From positions 1 to 64,000 of the forward strand of contig JAFWZV010000019.1 in NCBI GenBank assembly GCA_017517305.1: a DNA stretch of 64,000 nt, given 5' to 3'. The stretch is from Lachnospiraceae bacterium. Its GTDB lineage: Bacteria; Bacillota; Clostridia; Lachnospirales; Lachnospiraceae. The notes under the pieces were generated by a model, which was not told the DNA's origin, ran no database searches, and saw only the letters and a list, made by a program, of their open reading frames with translations. The translations under genes were made by a program, and so were the position numbers. Below, one piece after another: positions 34,199-45,000 of the stretch (position 1 is its first letter; every line of letters starts with the position of its first letter).

Positions 34199-35359
34199 AT
34201 GAAAAAAATATTAATTGTAGGAGCATATGGATGTGGAAATAAGGGAGATGATGCTATCCTTGAAGGTTTTAAGAACACTTTGGGAAAGACGTATGAAATC
34301 ATTTCTACAGAAGGTAAGTATGGAAAATTAAAAGAAATAATGGGCGAAACCCATAGTACGATTAGCTGTAGAATGAATGAAGGAATTAATATTAACGTAC
34401 TAATCAATCTTATATCTTTTTTTCCAAGATATTATAAGGTTCTTAAAAATGTTGAATTTGTAATAATTGGTGGAGGAAGCTTGCTTCATGACATTACCAA
34501 GTACAATCTTCCTTTTTTTAGATTGCTACAATTTTTGGCAAAAGTGCGAAAGAAAAGTGTTATTTATGCGGGCGTAGGAGCAGGCCCCTTACAGACAAAA
34601 GCAGGAAGAAAAACAGCCAGAAAGTTTTTGAATAAGAGTAAAAAAGTATTTGTTCGAGATCCGATAGATTATAGATTACTTAAGGAAATAGGTGTAAATA
34701 ATGCTGTTTTATCAGCAGATATGGCGTTTTGTGTTAGAAACAGCAATGAGTCATCAGCTACTATCTTAACAAAGTATGGTTTGACAAAAAAAGAGTATAT
34801 TGTTGTAACAGCATGTCATTGGTTTAAATCAGATAATTTTTGGAATATGGATAAAATGGATTTCTCAGATGATAGAAATAAATTAATTAGTGCAATAAAT
34901 AAATTAATTATCAAGTTTGGGAAAAAAGTGGTATTTTTACCTACTGTGATGCATGATTATAAACTGGGCCAGTTACTTAAAGAAGAAATCAATATAGATG
35001 ACTTTTTGGTTATTGAACATAATTATAATTGTAAGGAAATGTCATATGTAGTAGAAAATAGCTTCTTTTTGTTTGGAACAAGAATGCATTCTATGATATT
35101 TGCAATAAGGAGTGGAGTGCCTTTTGTTTCTACAATTTATGATAACAAAGTGAGAAATTTGTTGAAGAGAGTAGATATGCTGGAATACTCAATTGATTTT
35201 AATGAAATTAATACCTTCCAGTTTGAAAGTGTAATTGACCATATGCTAGATAATTATGACGATATATCTAATATGTTAATTCAAAAAGCACACGAACTAA
35301 ACGAGATAGTTGTTCGTGATATGAATAACATTATTGAAATGATGAGTGAGAATAAATGA
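34199..35359 (+). CDS. Polysaccharide pyruvyl transferase family protein
   Basis: Resembles CsaB/WcaK-type pyruvyl transferases, which add pyruvate ketals to sugars of surface polymers. Key stretches are 'ILIVGAYGCGNKGDDAIL' at the N-terminus, 'VIIGGGSLLHD', 'YAGVGAGPLQTKAG', 'FVRDPIDYRLLKEIG' and the C-terminal 'FGTRMHSMIFAIRSGVPFV'. 386 residues is normal. GGAAGGA precedes the ATG after a 53-bp gap. The stop overlaps the start of the flippase gene by 4 bp. The donor would be phosphoenolpyruvate; the acceptor is not readable. Confidence 0.9.
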   Translation: MKKILIVGAYGCGNKGDDAILEGFKNTLGKTYEIISTEGKYGKLKEIMGETHSTISCRMNEGININVLINLISFFPRYYKVLKNVEFVIIGGGSLLHDITKYNLPFFRLLQFLAKVRKKSVIYAGVGAGPLQTKAGRKTARKFLNKSKKVFVRDPIDYRLLKEIGVNNAVLSADMAFCVRNSNESSATILTKYGLTKKEYIVVTACHWFKSDNFWNMDKMDFSDDRNKLISAINKLIIKFGKKVVFLPTVMHDYKLGQLLKEEINIDDFLVIEHNYNCKEMSYVVENSFFLFGTRMHSMIFAIRSGVPFVSTIYDNKVRNLLKRVDMLEYSIDFNEINTFQFESVIDHMLDNYDDISNMLIQKAHELNEIVVRDMNNIIEMMSENK

Positions 35360-36606
35360 TAATGGAGAAAAATATAAATTTAAAAAAAGATTATATCTGG
35401 AATTTTGCTGGGAGTATTGCTTTCGCAGCAATGTACCCACTTCTCACAATTGCGATCTCAAATATATTAGATTCTTCTAAGTCGGGTTTGTTTTCAGTTG
35501 GATTTGTAACAGCGCAGTTATTTATGATTTTGGGGAATTATGCTGTAAGAGTCTTTCAGGTTTCAGATTTAGAAGAGAAATTTTCTTATGTAGAATATGT
35601 TGTATGTAGACTTATTACATGTGTTGTAATGTTGATTTCTAATACTATTTTTTGTTTAGTGCGTAGTTATGATAAAGAGGTATTTGCGTTATTTACAGTT
35701 CTTTGCGCTTGTAAAATGGTTGATGCGTTTTCTGATGTATTTGAAGCCAGACTACAACAGAAGGGATATTTGTATAAAGCAGGACAGGCATTATTTTTTA
35801 GAACAGTAGCAGGTTTATTTGTTTTTTTGGTATTTTTATACTTTTCTAAACAACTCTTGGCTGCTAGTGTAGGAATGTTATGTGTTGATGCAATTTGTAT
35901 GATTATTTTTGCAATTATTCCTGCAAATAAATTTTCAGAAAAGGCGTATGTATTCAAGTGGGTTAATGTTATAGAAGTGTTAAAACAATGTTTTCCTATG
36001 TTTGTATCATTGTTTTTGTTTACATTTATTATTAACTCACCTAAGTATGCGTTGGAAGACCATATGGCTTATTCATATCAAACGATTTTTAATGCTTTGT
36101 ATTTTCCCGCGCAAGTTATTTACTTGCTGACAGGTTTTATATTTAAGCCACTTATAGTATCAATGACAGATATGAGAAATAACAAAAATAAAGAATTGTT
36201 GAAATTTAGTAATAAGATTATTGTGAGCATTTTTGCTTTAACAATAATTGGCTGTGTAGCAATTATTATGCCAGGAATTCCTATACTTGAATTTTTATAT
36301 GATATTAGTTTAAATGGATATGAAAAAATGGCGGTTGCTATGATGATTAATGGTGGGATAATTGCGGTTATTAATTATTTTTACCATGTGTTAGTGATAT
36401 TGAGAAAACAGATGATAGCATCAGTTATATACGTTATTGTTTTTTTGTTATCAGTTATAGTGCCAGATATTATGATAAAACAAATGCATATGTGGGGATG
36501 CGTATTATCTTATCTAGTTGTTTTAATTTGCCTTGCTTTGCCTATTTTAGTTATAGGCTATATGCATATGGCAAATGAAAAAGAAGAAAAGACACATTCT
36601 TTATAA
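35356..36606 (+). CDS. Wzx-like polysaccharide flippase (MOP superfamily)
   Basis: Polytopic membrane protein of 416 residues with about twelve hydrophobic segments and no large soluble domain. 'YIWNFAGSIAFAAMYPLLTI' at the start and 'FFRTVAGLFVFLVF' in the middle fit the polysaccharide transporter branch of the MOP exporters. It would flip an undecaprenyl-linked unit. Its presence next to an ABC exporter (10490-13158) suggests two glycans, or separate export of backbone and side-chain material. The ATG overlaps the preceding stop; a second ATG two codons later is possible. A terminator follows. Confidence 0.8.
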   Translation: MIMEKNINLKKDYIWNFAGSIAFAAMYPLLTIAISNILDSSKSGLFSVGFVTAQLFMILGNYAVRVFQVSDLEEKFSYVEYVVCRLITCVVMLISNTIFCLVRSYDKEVFALFTVLCACKMVDAFSDVFEARLQQKGYLYKAGQALFFRTVAGLFVFLVFLYFSKQLLAASVGMLCVDAICMIIFAIIPANKFSEKAYVFKWVNVIEVLKQCFPMFVSLFLFTFIINSPKYALEDHMAYSYQTIFNALYFPAQVIYLLTGFIFKPLIVSMTDMRNNKNKELLKFSNKIIVSIFALTIIGCVAIIMPGIPILEFLYDISLNGYEKMAVAMMINGGIIAVINYFYHVLVILRKQMIASVIYVIVFLLSVIVPDIMIKQMHMWGCVLSYLVVLICLALPILVIGYMHMANEKEEKTHSL

Positions 36607-36622
36607 AAAGTACGATACTATT

Positions 36623-36660
36623 ATGGATATGAGCATTATAGCTCATATCCATTCTTTTTT
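36623..36660 (+). terminator. Terminator of the polysaccharide locus, embedded in the opposing gene's stop codon
   Basis: ATGGATATGAGC (36623-36634) pairs perfectly with GCTCATATCCAT (36641-36652) and is followed by TCTTTTTT. The loop holds the stop codon of the converging minus-strand gene, whose last codons form one arm of the stem. Confidence 0.88.
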
Positions 36661-37859
36661 AATAACTCTCTAGCAGTATCTATAGAATCCACACCTGATT
36701 TATTTTTAACCGGTGCAAACTCCTTTTCTCTATCAACCTCGAATACCAAACAATCATCCATCTCGTGAATAAGATCTAGCGCCAAAGTCTCAAATTTTAA
36801 TCCATTTGGTTCTGTTGGTTCGACAAGCTCCTTGTTATTGTTAATATAAGGAACAGTCTTTTTCACCACATGAAGAGGCATCTTATTATTCAAGGTTTCC
36901 TTAAGTCTGCTTATAGGGAACAGATAGTTAAGGATTACTCCGAAGCCATATGCAAGTGTTCCATCATCATTCTTTTGGTAAGTCATCTCCTCAGATAGCT
37001 CGTAGTACTCTATGATATGTGGCTTGCCATTCTCTTTACAGATAGCTCCAACCTTTTCTTCCGGGAATGCCTTCCTAACAACCTTTGCACCACACATCTT
37101 ACCAGAGTCGATGGTTGCGCCTAGGAACACTGGGTCCGCAATACCTTGAAGCACATTGTCAACTGCGAACACATTAATCCATTCTATAGGGTTATCAAAG
37201 ATTTCTTGAAGTAGTCCAGCTCTGTTCATAGAGCTGAACCAACCACCATTGCCATTAGGTGATAGAGCTAGTGTATGCGGTGAATTCATAAGAATCTTTC
37301 CATTAAAGTCTGTAGCTGGGTTAAGTTCCTGTACAAAGAAATGAATATAATCAGGGTTATAACCGAAGTAGTTATTTTCCTCAAAAAACTGGGTTGTATC
37401 ATTATAATTTATATCACTGGTCATAATATACATATGAATCCAAGTGTTGGTTTCCTGCACAATCTTAAGAGTGTGATTCATAAGTAGACTGAATATAGTC
37501 ATCTCCTTAGTTATCCCCATATTAAAGCAACCCTTGGGCCTGTCGTGACCAAGTCTTGTTCCTTGACCTCCAGCCAATAGAAGTAAGCATAGCTTTCCCT
37601 CCTGAATTGCTTTAGTACCGATGCTGTTATATACTGACTTTTTTTCATTTATATCATCTATTGAAAGAGCATCTAATGGTTCGATGACAGATAAATTTTC
37701 TGTGGAATTCTTGTTTAGGGATTTTAGGAAATCCCAGTCTACGGAAGCTATCTGGTTGTATAATATATCCTTTTCTGAATCACAGATGGAATCCTCAAAC
37801 TGAAGAAGATGAGTCTGACCATATTTTTCTAACAGTTGTCTTATGTTATCCTGATTCAT
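36636..37859 (-). CDS. UDP-sugar pyrophosphorylase (UDPGP/UDP-GlcNAc pyrophosphorylase type)
   Basis: Nucleotidyltransferase of the eukaryote-like UDPGP family, making UDP-glucose, UDP-GlcNAc or UDP-GalNAc from UTP and the sugar-1-phosphate. 'LLAGGQGTRLGHDRPKGC' is the nucleotide-binding motif; 'NGNGGWFSSM' and 'INVFAVDNVLQ' are further family signatures. About 407 residues. The start is ATG at 37859, preceded by AAGGAGA; a longer frame from 37886 lacks a ribosome site. A TATAAT lies about 30 bp upstream (37888-37893 on the opposite strand) without a convincing -35. It probably serves general wall and capsule synthesis. The exact sugar is not decided. Confidence 0.87.
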   Translation of the reverse strand: MNQDNIRQLLEKYGQTHLLQFEDSICDSEKDILYNQIASVDWDFLKSLNKNSTENLSVIEPLDALSIDDINEKKSVYNSIGTKAIQEGKLCLLLLAGGQGTRLGHDRPKGCFNMGITKEMTIFSLLMNHTLKIVQETNTWIHMYIMTSDINYNDTTQFFEENNYFGYNPDYIHFFVQELNPATDFNGKILMNSPHTLALSPNGNGGWFSSMNRAGLLQEIFDNPIEWINVFAVDNVLQGIADPVFLGATIDSGKMCGAKVVRKAFPEEKVGAICKENGKPHIIEYYELSEEMTYQKNDDGTLAYGFGVILNYLFPISRLKETLNNKMPLHVVKKTVPYINNNKELVEPTEPNGLKFETLALDLIHEMDDCLVFEVDREKEFAPVKNKSGVDSIDTARELLKKNGYEL

Positions 37860-37957
37860 AGGCTCTCCTTTATTGCATAAGTTCAAAATTATACTCTTTT
37901 ATAGAATAACATAGATTTATAGGTTTTTCAATTTTTTAGTGTTGGGCTTTTTATTTA

Positions 37958-37986
37958 TTGAACAAATTTATCCTATGGATTATAAT
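37958..37986 (+). promoter_or_regulatory. Strong sigma-A promoter for the 38066-45777 operon
   Basis: TTGAAC (37958-37963), a 17-bp spacer and a perfect TATAAT (37981-37986). A start near 37993 gives a leader of about 70 nt before ATG 38066, which has AAAGGGAG upstream. Confidence 0.8.
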
Positions 37987-38065
37987 AATTGTGTATGCGC
38001 AATAATATATACATATTTCCGCTTGTTGATAACAGGCAAGTTTCATAAACAAAAAGGGAGCAATT

Positions 38066-40009
38066 ATGAATAAAATATACACCCCTCAATTAGAGAAATT
38101 TATGACCACCCATAAGCTGGGTATAGATACTATGGACGAGGATGCTAGAGGTCAGCTTTCCGCTAGAAAGTCTAGGTTTGAGTTTTTGAAGAGAACTAAG
38201 CTTTGGCCATATCTTAAGCCTCTTAGAATAGTGTACGCATATATGCGTCACTTTTATTTTACTGTTAAAAGTGTGGGATTTTTCAAGGCGTTTGGTAACA
38301 AAAAAAGAATATATGAGTTTTCCAAGGAGTACATTAGCAGTCTCATGCCAGATGAGGTAACTATTAAAGCCCATAGAGGGCACAAATTCTCCAGAGAAAT
38401 AAAATTCAGCATCTTAGCCCCACTGTACAACACTCCTGAGAAGTTCCTAAGAGATATGATAGATTCTGTTATAGCACAGACCTATGAGAATTGGGAGCTA
38501 TGCTTGGCAGATGGAAGTGATGATGAGCACTCCTTTGTTGGAGATATAGTTAGAGAGTATCAGGCTAAGGACAAGCGTATAGTCTATAAGAAATTGGAGA
38601 AAAATCTTGGCATATCTGAGAATACTAATGTTTGTATAGATATGGCTACAGGAGATTATATAGCTTTGTTTGACCATGATGATATATTGGTTCCTACAGC
38701 TCTTTATGAGAATGCACTTGCTATATGTGAACACAATGCGGATTTCTTATATACAGACGAGGCTACTTTTAATGGTGATGATATCTACGATATTGTGACT
38801 TATCATTTCAAACCAGATTTTGCTATAGATAATCTTAGGGCAAATAATTACATCTGCCACTTTAGTGTGTTCAGTAGAGAACTTGTAGATAAGGTTGGAA
38901 AGTTCAGTACAAAGTATGATGGTAGTCAGGATCACGATATGATTCTCCGCCTTACTGCCGCAGCGGAGCATGTATATCATATTCCTAAGACCTTATATCT
39001 GTGGCGTTCTCATGGTAATTCAGTGTCCAAGGATATTAATTCTAAGACCTACGCTATTGAGGCAGGTAAGAGAGCTGTGACAGATAGCTTGGCTAGAGCA
39101 GGTCTTAAGGCAACAGTGGAGAGCTCGCCTGCATTTCCTACTATTTACAAGATTAACTATGAGATAATAGGTAATCCGAAGGTTTCTATTATTATTCCTA
39201 ATAAGGATTCCTTAAGGCTTTTGGCTAATTGTGTGGATTCAGTTATTAAGCTTTCTACATATGATAATTATGAGATTATTATAGTTGAGAATAATTCTAC
39301 AACTGAGGAGATTTTTGAATACTACGACTTAATTAAGGATATGCATCAGGTTAAGGTTATAAGGTTTGAGGAGCCGTTTAATTATTCAAGGATTAACAAT
39401 TTTGCAGCTAGAGAGGCTACAGGTGATTATCTGGTATTCTTGAATAATGATATAGAGATTATAGCTCCTGGTTGGATGGAAGAGCTGCTTATGTATACCC
39501 AGCGTCAGGATGTGGGCGCTGCAGGGGCAAAGCTTTATTATGGAAATAATTCTATTCAGCACAATGGTGTCATTATAGGAGCGGGAGCAGATGGTGTGGC
39601 TATTCACAGCTTGGCTGGTGAAAGTCGTTTCGATGTGTGCTATATGGGTAGAGCTTTCTTTGCTCAGAATGTTAGTGCAGTTACAGCTGCCTGTATGATG
39701 ATGAAGAAGTCCCTCTTTGATGAGCTTGGTGGTTTCGATGAGAAGCTTGCTGTTGCTTATAATGATGTGGATCTTTGTCTTAGAATTAGGGAGAAAGGGT
39801 ATCTTATCGTATGTAATCCATTTGCAGACGCTTATCATTATGAGTCTATCTCTAGAGGCTATGAGGAGAAGCAGGGTAATCAGGATAGATTCCAGAATGA
39901 GGTTAAGTATATGAAGAATAAGTGGAAGCATGTTTTAGATAAAGAGGATCCTTTCTATAATCCTAATGTTTCCAAGGAACGTGGTTGGAAGTTTGGTATT
40001 ATACCTTAG
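38066..40009 (+). CDS. Double-domain GT2 glycosyltransferase
   Basis: 647 residues with two GT-A domains. The first begins at about residue 114 ('FSILAPLYNTPEKFLRDM') and has the acidic DHDD at 203-206. The second begins at V373 ('VSIIIPNKDSLRLL') and has NND at 460-462. An N-terminal part of about 110 residues is basic and may bind the membrane. The second domain closely parallels that of the 1958-4288 protein ('HNGVIIGAGADG' against 'HAGVIIGLGGIAG'), so the two are paralogues. Here both catalytic domains look complete, suggesting two successive transfers or a polymerising enzyme. First gene of an operon with a good promoter. Confidence 0.9.
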   Translation: MNKIYTPQLEKFMTTHKLGIDTMDEDARGQLSARKSRFEFLKRTKLWPYLKPLRIVYAYMRHFYFTVKSVGFFKAFGNKKRIYEFSKEYISSLMPDEVTIKAHRGHKFSREIKFSILAPLYNTPEKFLRDMIDSVIAQTYENWELCLADGSDDEHSFVGDIVREYQAKDKRIVYKKLEKNLGISENTNVCIDMATGDYIALFDHDDILVPTALYENALAICEHNADFLYTDEATFNGDDIYDIVTYHFKPDFAIDNLRANNYICHFSVFSRELVDKVGKFSTKYDGSQDHDMILRLTAAAEHVYHIPKTLYLWRSHGNSVSKDINSKTYAIEAGKRAVTDSLARAGLKATVESSPAFPTIYKINYEIIGNPKVSIIIPNKDSLRLLANCVDSVIKLSTYDNYEIIIVENNSTTEEIFEYYDLIKDMHQVKVIRFEEPFNYSRINNFAAREATGDYLVFLNNDIEIIAPGWMEELLMYTQRQDVGAAGAKLYYGNNSIQHNGVIIGAGADGVAIHSLAGESRFDVCYMGRAFFAQNVSAVTAACMMMKKSLFDELGGFDEKLAVAYNDVDLCLRIREKGYLIVCNPFADAYHYESISRGYEEKQGNQDRFQNEVKYMKNKWKHVLDKEDPFYNPNVSKERGWKFGIIP

Positions 40010-40023
40010 AGCAGGAGGAAAAA

Positions 40024-42042
40024 ATGAGTGATTTAAAGGATAATAAAAGAATTTCGAATATCCTCAAGATAGTATTATTTCTCTTGGTTATTCTGGTTGA
40101 GATAGTTGTTTTTATTGGAGTTAAAACTATTTTCTATAATAATGGTCCTGCCCATTATCTGGTATCAACAAGTGGGGAAGAGAGTTTTTCTCCTATAGCT
40201 AATGGTGCTACTTATGAATATGCTTTTACCAGCTCTGAGGATAAGATAAGGGCATTCCAGTTTAGACTTCAAGCAGGCCCACATGGAGAAGCTACAATAA
40301 CCTCAGGTGAGATGCATTTTCAATTAATTGATGTAGCCACTAATCAGGTGTTGCGTTCATCTGTTGTGGATTGTAAAAATGTTACCCAAGAGACTTTCTT
40401 CATGGTGGATATGGGTCAACTGATAGAGGATGTTAATGGTAAGGATTTTAAGATAATTATATCATTTACTAACATTATTGATGATGAAGTGTATATGCTG
40501 TGTGAGCAGCAATCAGACGGAAGCTTTAGGCCTGTGATTAAGATGAATTCTGCAGGTTCTGATTCTCTTCAGAAGGCTATGTGGGTGATTTATACTTTGA
40601 TTATCCTTGCTACAGGATATTCACTATTCAAGGCATTATTTAGTAAGGAGTTTAAGCTAGAACAGGTGTATCTGGTAACTGCCATATGTCTGGGTTTAGC
40701 AATGTCCTTGTTTATGCCACTTATGACTGGACCAGATGAGACTACTCATTCACGGTCAGCTTATTATGTGTCAAATGTGCTTCTAGGAGTAGATAATGGA
40801 GATTCGGGTCTTCTGATTATGAGAGCGGATGACGCCAGATTCAGATTTGCAGATGTGGATTTCCACAGAAACTATTATGTGGAGTATTATGATAGCTTTT
40901 TTGATAAAATTAATGATGATACTTTGATGCAGTCTGATAAGCCTATGCTGACAAATCCTAATTATTTGTATTATCCTATGGGAATAGGTATTACCGTTGG
41001 GCGCTTGCTTGGCTTTGGTCCAATCCTTACATTTATGCTGGGAAGATGGTTTTCTTTGGCTGTTTTCATAACAGCAATATATTATGCTATTAAGAAGCTT
41101 CCCTTTGGCAAGGCGGTGGTATTCGTCTGGGCATGTCTGCCTATAACCCTTCAGCAGGCTATGTCCTATAATTACGATAGTCCCATATTGGCTATGAGTA
41201 TATTGGTTATATCAATAACCTTAAGTCTCATGTATGACCGTAAGGAGTTAAGTAAGAAGCAGAGAATAAGAGATATAGTAATGCTTGCATTAATCTGTAT
41301 ATTGCTGGCACCTTGTAAGAGCTTCGCACTGCTTCCTATAGCTTTGTTCCCTATTATACTGGTTGTAAGATTTATATATAATCGAAGAACTAATATTAAG
41401 GAATGCATTTGTCAGAAGAAGGCTCGTAAGGTGGCAACCATAGTTGGTAGTATAGCTTTAGTGTTAGTTGTGCTAGTGGTAGGTGTTTATGTGCTAAAGC
41501 TTTTGCTTGCTACAGCAGATGGTCCAGGACGTCCTTTAATGTGGACAGATGCCTATGCAAGACCTGTGGGATACTATATAGCTCATCCTGTAGAGCTTGT
41601 GAAGATTTTTGTTAATACTGTAGTTCAGAATGGAGAAGCTTTGATATGGCAGACCTTTGGTGCAACCCTAGGTTGGCTTAATCAGCCAGTGCCACACATA
41701 GTAATAATGATGTATGTGTTACTGTTTGCTTTTGCTGGTATGAGGAAGGTATCAGAGGAACAAGAGATTTCCATAGGCAGCAGAGTATGGATGTTATTTA
41801 TCTTCTGTGGTGTGTGCATTGTAGCAATGCTTGGTATGCTTATAGGTTGGACTCCAAGTCACTACAATGTAATAGAGGGAGTGCAGGGTAGATATTTTCT
41901 TCCTGGCTTAGTACTTTTAGGAGTATCTCTAAGAACAAGGAATACATCTAGAAGCGATGAGTCTGATAGAGTTATAGCTACACTTTTACCTATAGTGTTT
42001 ATATTCGTGGTAACCCTTGTGTTTGGATATAAGGTAGAATAA
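40024..42042 (+). CDS. DUF2142-type polytopic membrane protein
   Basis: 672 residues. One membrane segment lies near residue 20, followed by an outside beta-rich domain (about 45-190), then about ten hydrophobic segments. 'MTGPDETTHSRSAYYVSNV' (about residues 233-251) and 'YARPVGYYIAHPVELVKIF' are characteristic of DUF2142 proteins, thought to be GT-C-type transferases acting outside the membrane. ATG 40024 follows GCAGGAGG; a longer frame from 39985 overlaps the previous gene and is not used. The 14-bp gap to the GT2 gene shows co-transcription. Function is inferred from fold and context. Confidence 0.82.
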   Translation: MSDLKDNKRISNILKIVLFLLVILVEIVVFIGVKTIFYNNGPAHYLVSTSGEESFSPIANGATYEYAFTSSEDKIRAFQFRLQAGPHGEATITSGEMHFQLIDVATNQVLRSSVVDCKNVTQETFFMVDMGQLIEDVNGKDFKIIISFTNIIDDEVYMLCEQQSDGSFRPVIKMNSAGSDSLQKAMWVIYTLIILATGYSLFKALFSKEFKLEQVYLVTAICLGLAMSLFMPLMTGPDETTHSRSAYYVSNVLLGVDNGDSGLLIMRADDARFRFADVDFHRNYYVEYYDSFFDKINDDTLMQSDKPMLTNPNYLYYPMGIGITVGRLLGFGPILTFMLGRWFSLAVFITAIYYAIKKLPFGKAVVFVWACLPITLQQAMSYNYDSPILAMSILVISITLSLMYDRKELSKKQRIRDIVMLALICILLAPCKSFALLPIALFPIILVVRFIYNRRTNIKECICQKKARKVATIVGSIALVLVVLVVGVYVLKLLLATADGPGRPLMWTDAYARPVGYYIAHPVELVKIFVNTVVQNGEALIWQTFGATLGWLNQPVPHIVIMMYVLLFAFAGMRKVSEEQEISIGSRVWMLFIFCGVCIVAMLGMLIGWTPSHYNVIEGVQGRYFLPGLVLLGVSLRTRNTSRSDESDRVIATLLPIVFIFVVTLVFGYKVE

Positions 42043-42072
42043 ATATAGATGTATGATACCAAGGAGGCCCCT

Positions 42073-45000
42073 ATGAGATATAAGACTAAAAAACTAATTA
42101 CATATATCATAGCTACAGTGTTGATTATTTCTCAGCTATTTTCCATGAATTTAGGCAATCTAGCAACCATTACAAGTAAGGCAGCCACCACCCGTATGGC
42201 CAATGTGGTTCTATTCGTGGATTTTCAGGATACAGATCACTCCCAGCATACTAATACTGCAATAAGTGAATGCTTCCTGCACAATCCTCAGACCACCTTT
42301 GATTTGTTCAATGGAAGCGATACTGTGAATACAGGTCTGGCGAAGTATATTAGCAATATATCCTATGGTCAGCTGGAGCTTACCAATGTTTTTCCTCAAT
42401 ATGATTCCACAACGGGGACTATAACACCATTTAAGCTGTCCAAAAATGTTAGTGAGTACAGTGGGACTAACTCCTCCGAGATGATATCAGAGGCTCTTGT
42501 TAAGCTGGAGGCTTCACAGCTTTTAGATGAAAATGTAGATGTGGACTTAAATGATGACGGACTTATAGATAATGTTATTCTGGTGGCCGCTTATACTGGT
42601 ACAGATGCCGAGGGGAATGATATAATAACCAGCCACAAATCTGAATATGGTGGCTACGAAACTGTAAATGGATTAAGAGCAGGTACCTATAATGTGGTTA
42701 CAGAAAGTGGAGCATATTTAGGTACGCAGGAGTCGGGTGTAATTATCCATGAATTTATGCACTGTCTGGGATATCCTGATTTGTACAGAGTAGGCGCTAC
42801 AAGTGGCAGTGCAGCATTGCCTGTAGGTTATTGGGACATAATGAGTAAGGTTAGCTATAGGCTTCAGTATCCACTGGCATATCTTAGGTCTCACTACACT
42901 AATTGGTTTGACATTCCTACTATAACTGAGGACGTAACAGGATATTCCATATATTCTGCCTCTGCTGCTACGGATGCAACCAAGGATAATCAGGCACTGA
43001 TTCTCAAGACAGACTATTCTGACACAGAGTTTTTCGTGGTGGAGTATAGGCATAAGGATACTTCCAATTATGTGTCAACTGAGTATGACAGCATTGTGCA
43101 TGGCTCAGGACTCATCATCTATAGAGTAAATACCAAGCAGATTAAGAATGTGGCAGGCCAGACGGATTATATATATGTTTTCAGACCTGAAGATTCCTAT
43201 GATTATTATGGTAATGAAAAGGCAGAAGGAGATTTATCTAAATCCTTCCTCTCCGCAGAGTCAGGCAGAACCAGTTACGGTAGCTCTGACTATAAGGATA
43301 CCTTATCAGATGGTGCAATTACATATTCCGACGGAACCAACAGTGGAATTGTAATTAGCAACGTGGGTAGTGCCACTGGCGACACCATAACCTTTGACGT
43401 ATCCTTCGGAGATGGAGGAGAGGCGCTGGGAGGCTTCTGGAACACAGAGACAACCAAGTCACTAAGTGGCCTGACAGATATAGATTCCTGCATGGATGCC
43501 CAGGGCAATATCTACATGGTAGCAGGCCTTTCCACAAGTACTGCAACAGGAACCCTAGGTAGCTTTAACGTGTACAAATATGACACAACTGGCAGTTTAA
43601 CTCAGGTTGGTTCTACTGTAAATGTTAATGGTGGCCATCATAAGCTTGTTATGGCTGGTGATACCCTTTATGTAGCCTGTGTGGACTATGATAATATGAG
43701 GGTAAATCTCTATGAATATAATAATGGCTGGAGCAGAGTTCATCGTTCGGATAATGAGGCTCAGGAATTTGATATGGCATCAGATGGTGAGACAGTATAT
43801 CTGTCCTATGTAACGCAAAACTATGGTGGAACTAGCGATGCATATTGCGAAAGCTACTCTTCAGGTAGGATTAAAAATTTTGGTGTGGCCAATTCCGGTT
43901 CATATTTATGCAATCCTATAGTAGCTATAACTGATGGTCAGCCCGTTGTTGTAACCAGAGATTTTATGTCAGACAACAAAATAGGTGTAAGTAAATATTT
44001 CAATGCCACTGGTACCTGGAGTGTATTCTCTGATAATTTGTACGCAGACAATATAGCTGCTCAGGCAAATGGAAACACCCTTTATCTTATGAAAAATGGT
44101 AACGGTCAGGGAGCTTATGCAGATAGCTATGTATACAGCTTGAATCTGACGGATATTAACTCCACCTGGACACAGCTGGGAACCAATGCATTCATAGATA
44201 ATAGCGCAGTGCCTATGAATATGTTCTTTGATGAAGATACTATTTACATCACATACCAAAATGGGGAAACCTCCTCACAGGATGTGTATGTAAAAACTTT
44301 GGTAAATAATAAGTGGAAGGCTGTAGGAACTAAGGTTACCAGAGATGGTATCCTTGATATGTCCGGAAATGTATACGATGAGACAATTTATCTGGTGTAT
44401 GGAAATTATGCATCTGGAATAACTATCAAAACTCACCACTACGCCGAGGACGCCGACCAAGTGGGTGGCGACAGTGGAAACACTGGTGGCAGTGGCAACA
44501 CAGGAGATAGTGGAAATACTGGGGATAGTGGCAACACAGGAGACAGTGGCAATGCTGGAGGTACAGGTGACGCCGGAGGCAATAACTCAGATAATACTGG
44601 AAGCGGAAACACTGGGGACACTGGAAACACTGGAGATAACAACTCAGGCAACACAGGAGGCAACACCGGCACCGCAACCCCATTTGTACCACCTACTGTT
44701 AATGTAAGCTATCGCACTCATATAGAACGTATAGGCTGGGAGGGTACAGCAGATAACATAAGCACCTGGAAACAAAATGGCGCTATGAGCGGAACCTCAG
44801 GACGTTCCCTTAGACTTGAAGGAATTAATATAGTGGTTGCACCAGCAACAGCAAGCGAGGACCTTGATCTTGGAATTCAGTACACAACCCACTGTGAATC
44901 CTATGGTTGGTTACCATGGTCAGCAGATGGAGATATGAGTGGTACCCAGGGAGAATCTAAGAGATTAGAGTCCATCAAGCTTCAGCTAACTGGTGAACAT

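Noticed and set aside
44426-44692. Cys/Leu- or Pro-rich minus-strand frames
   Set aside because: They are antisense to the Gly/Asn/Ser linker of the protease and arise from its biased composition.
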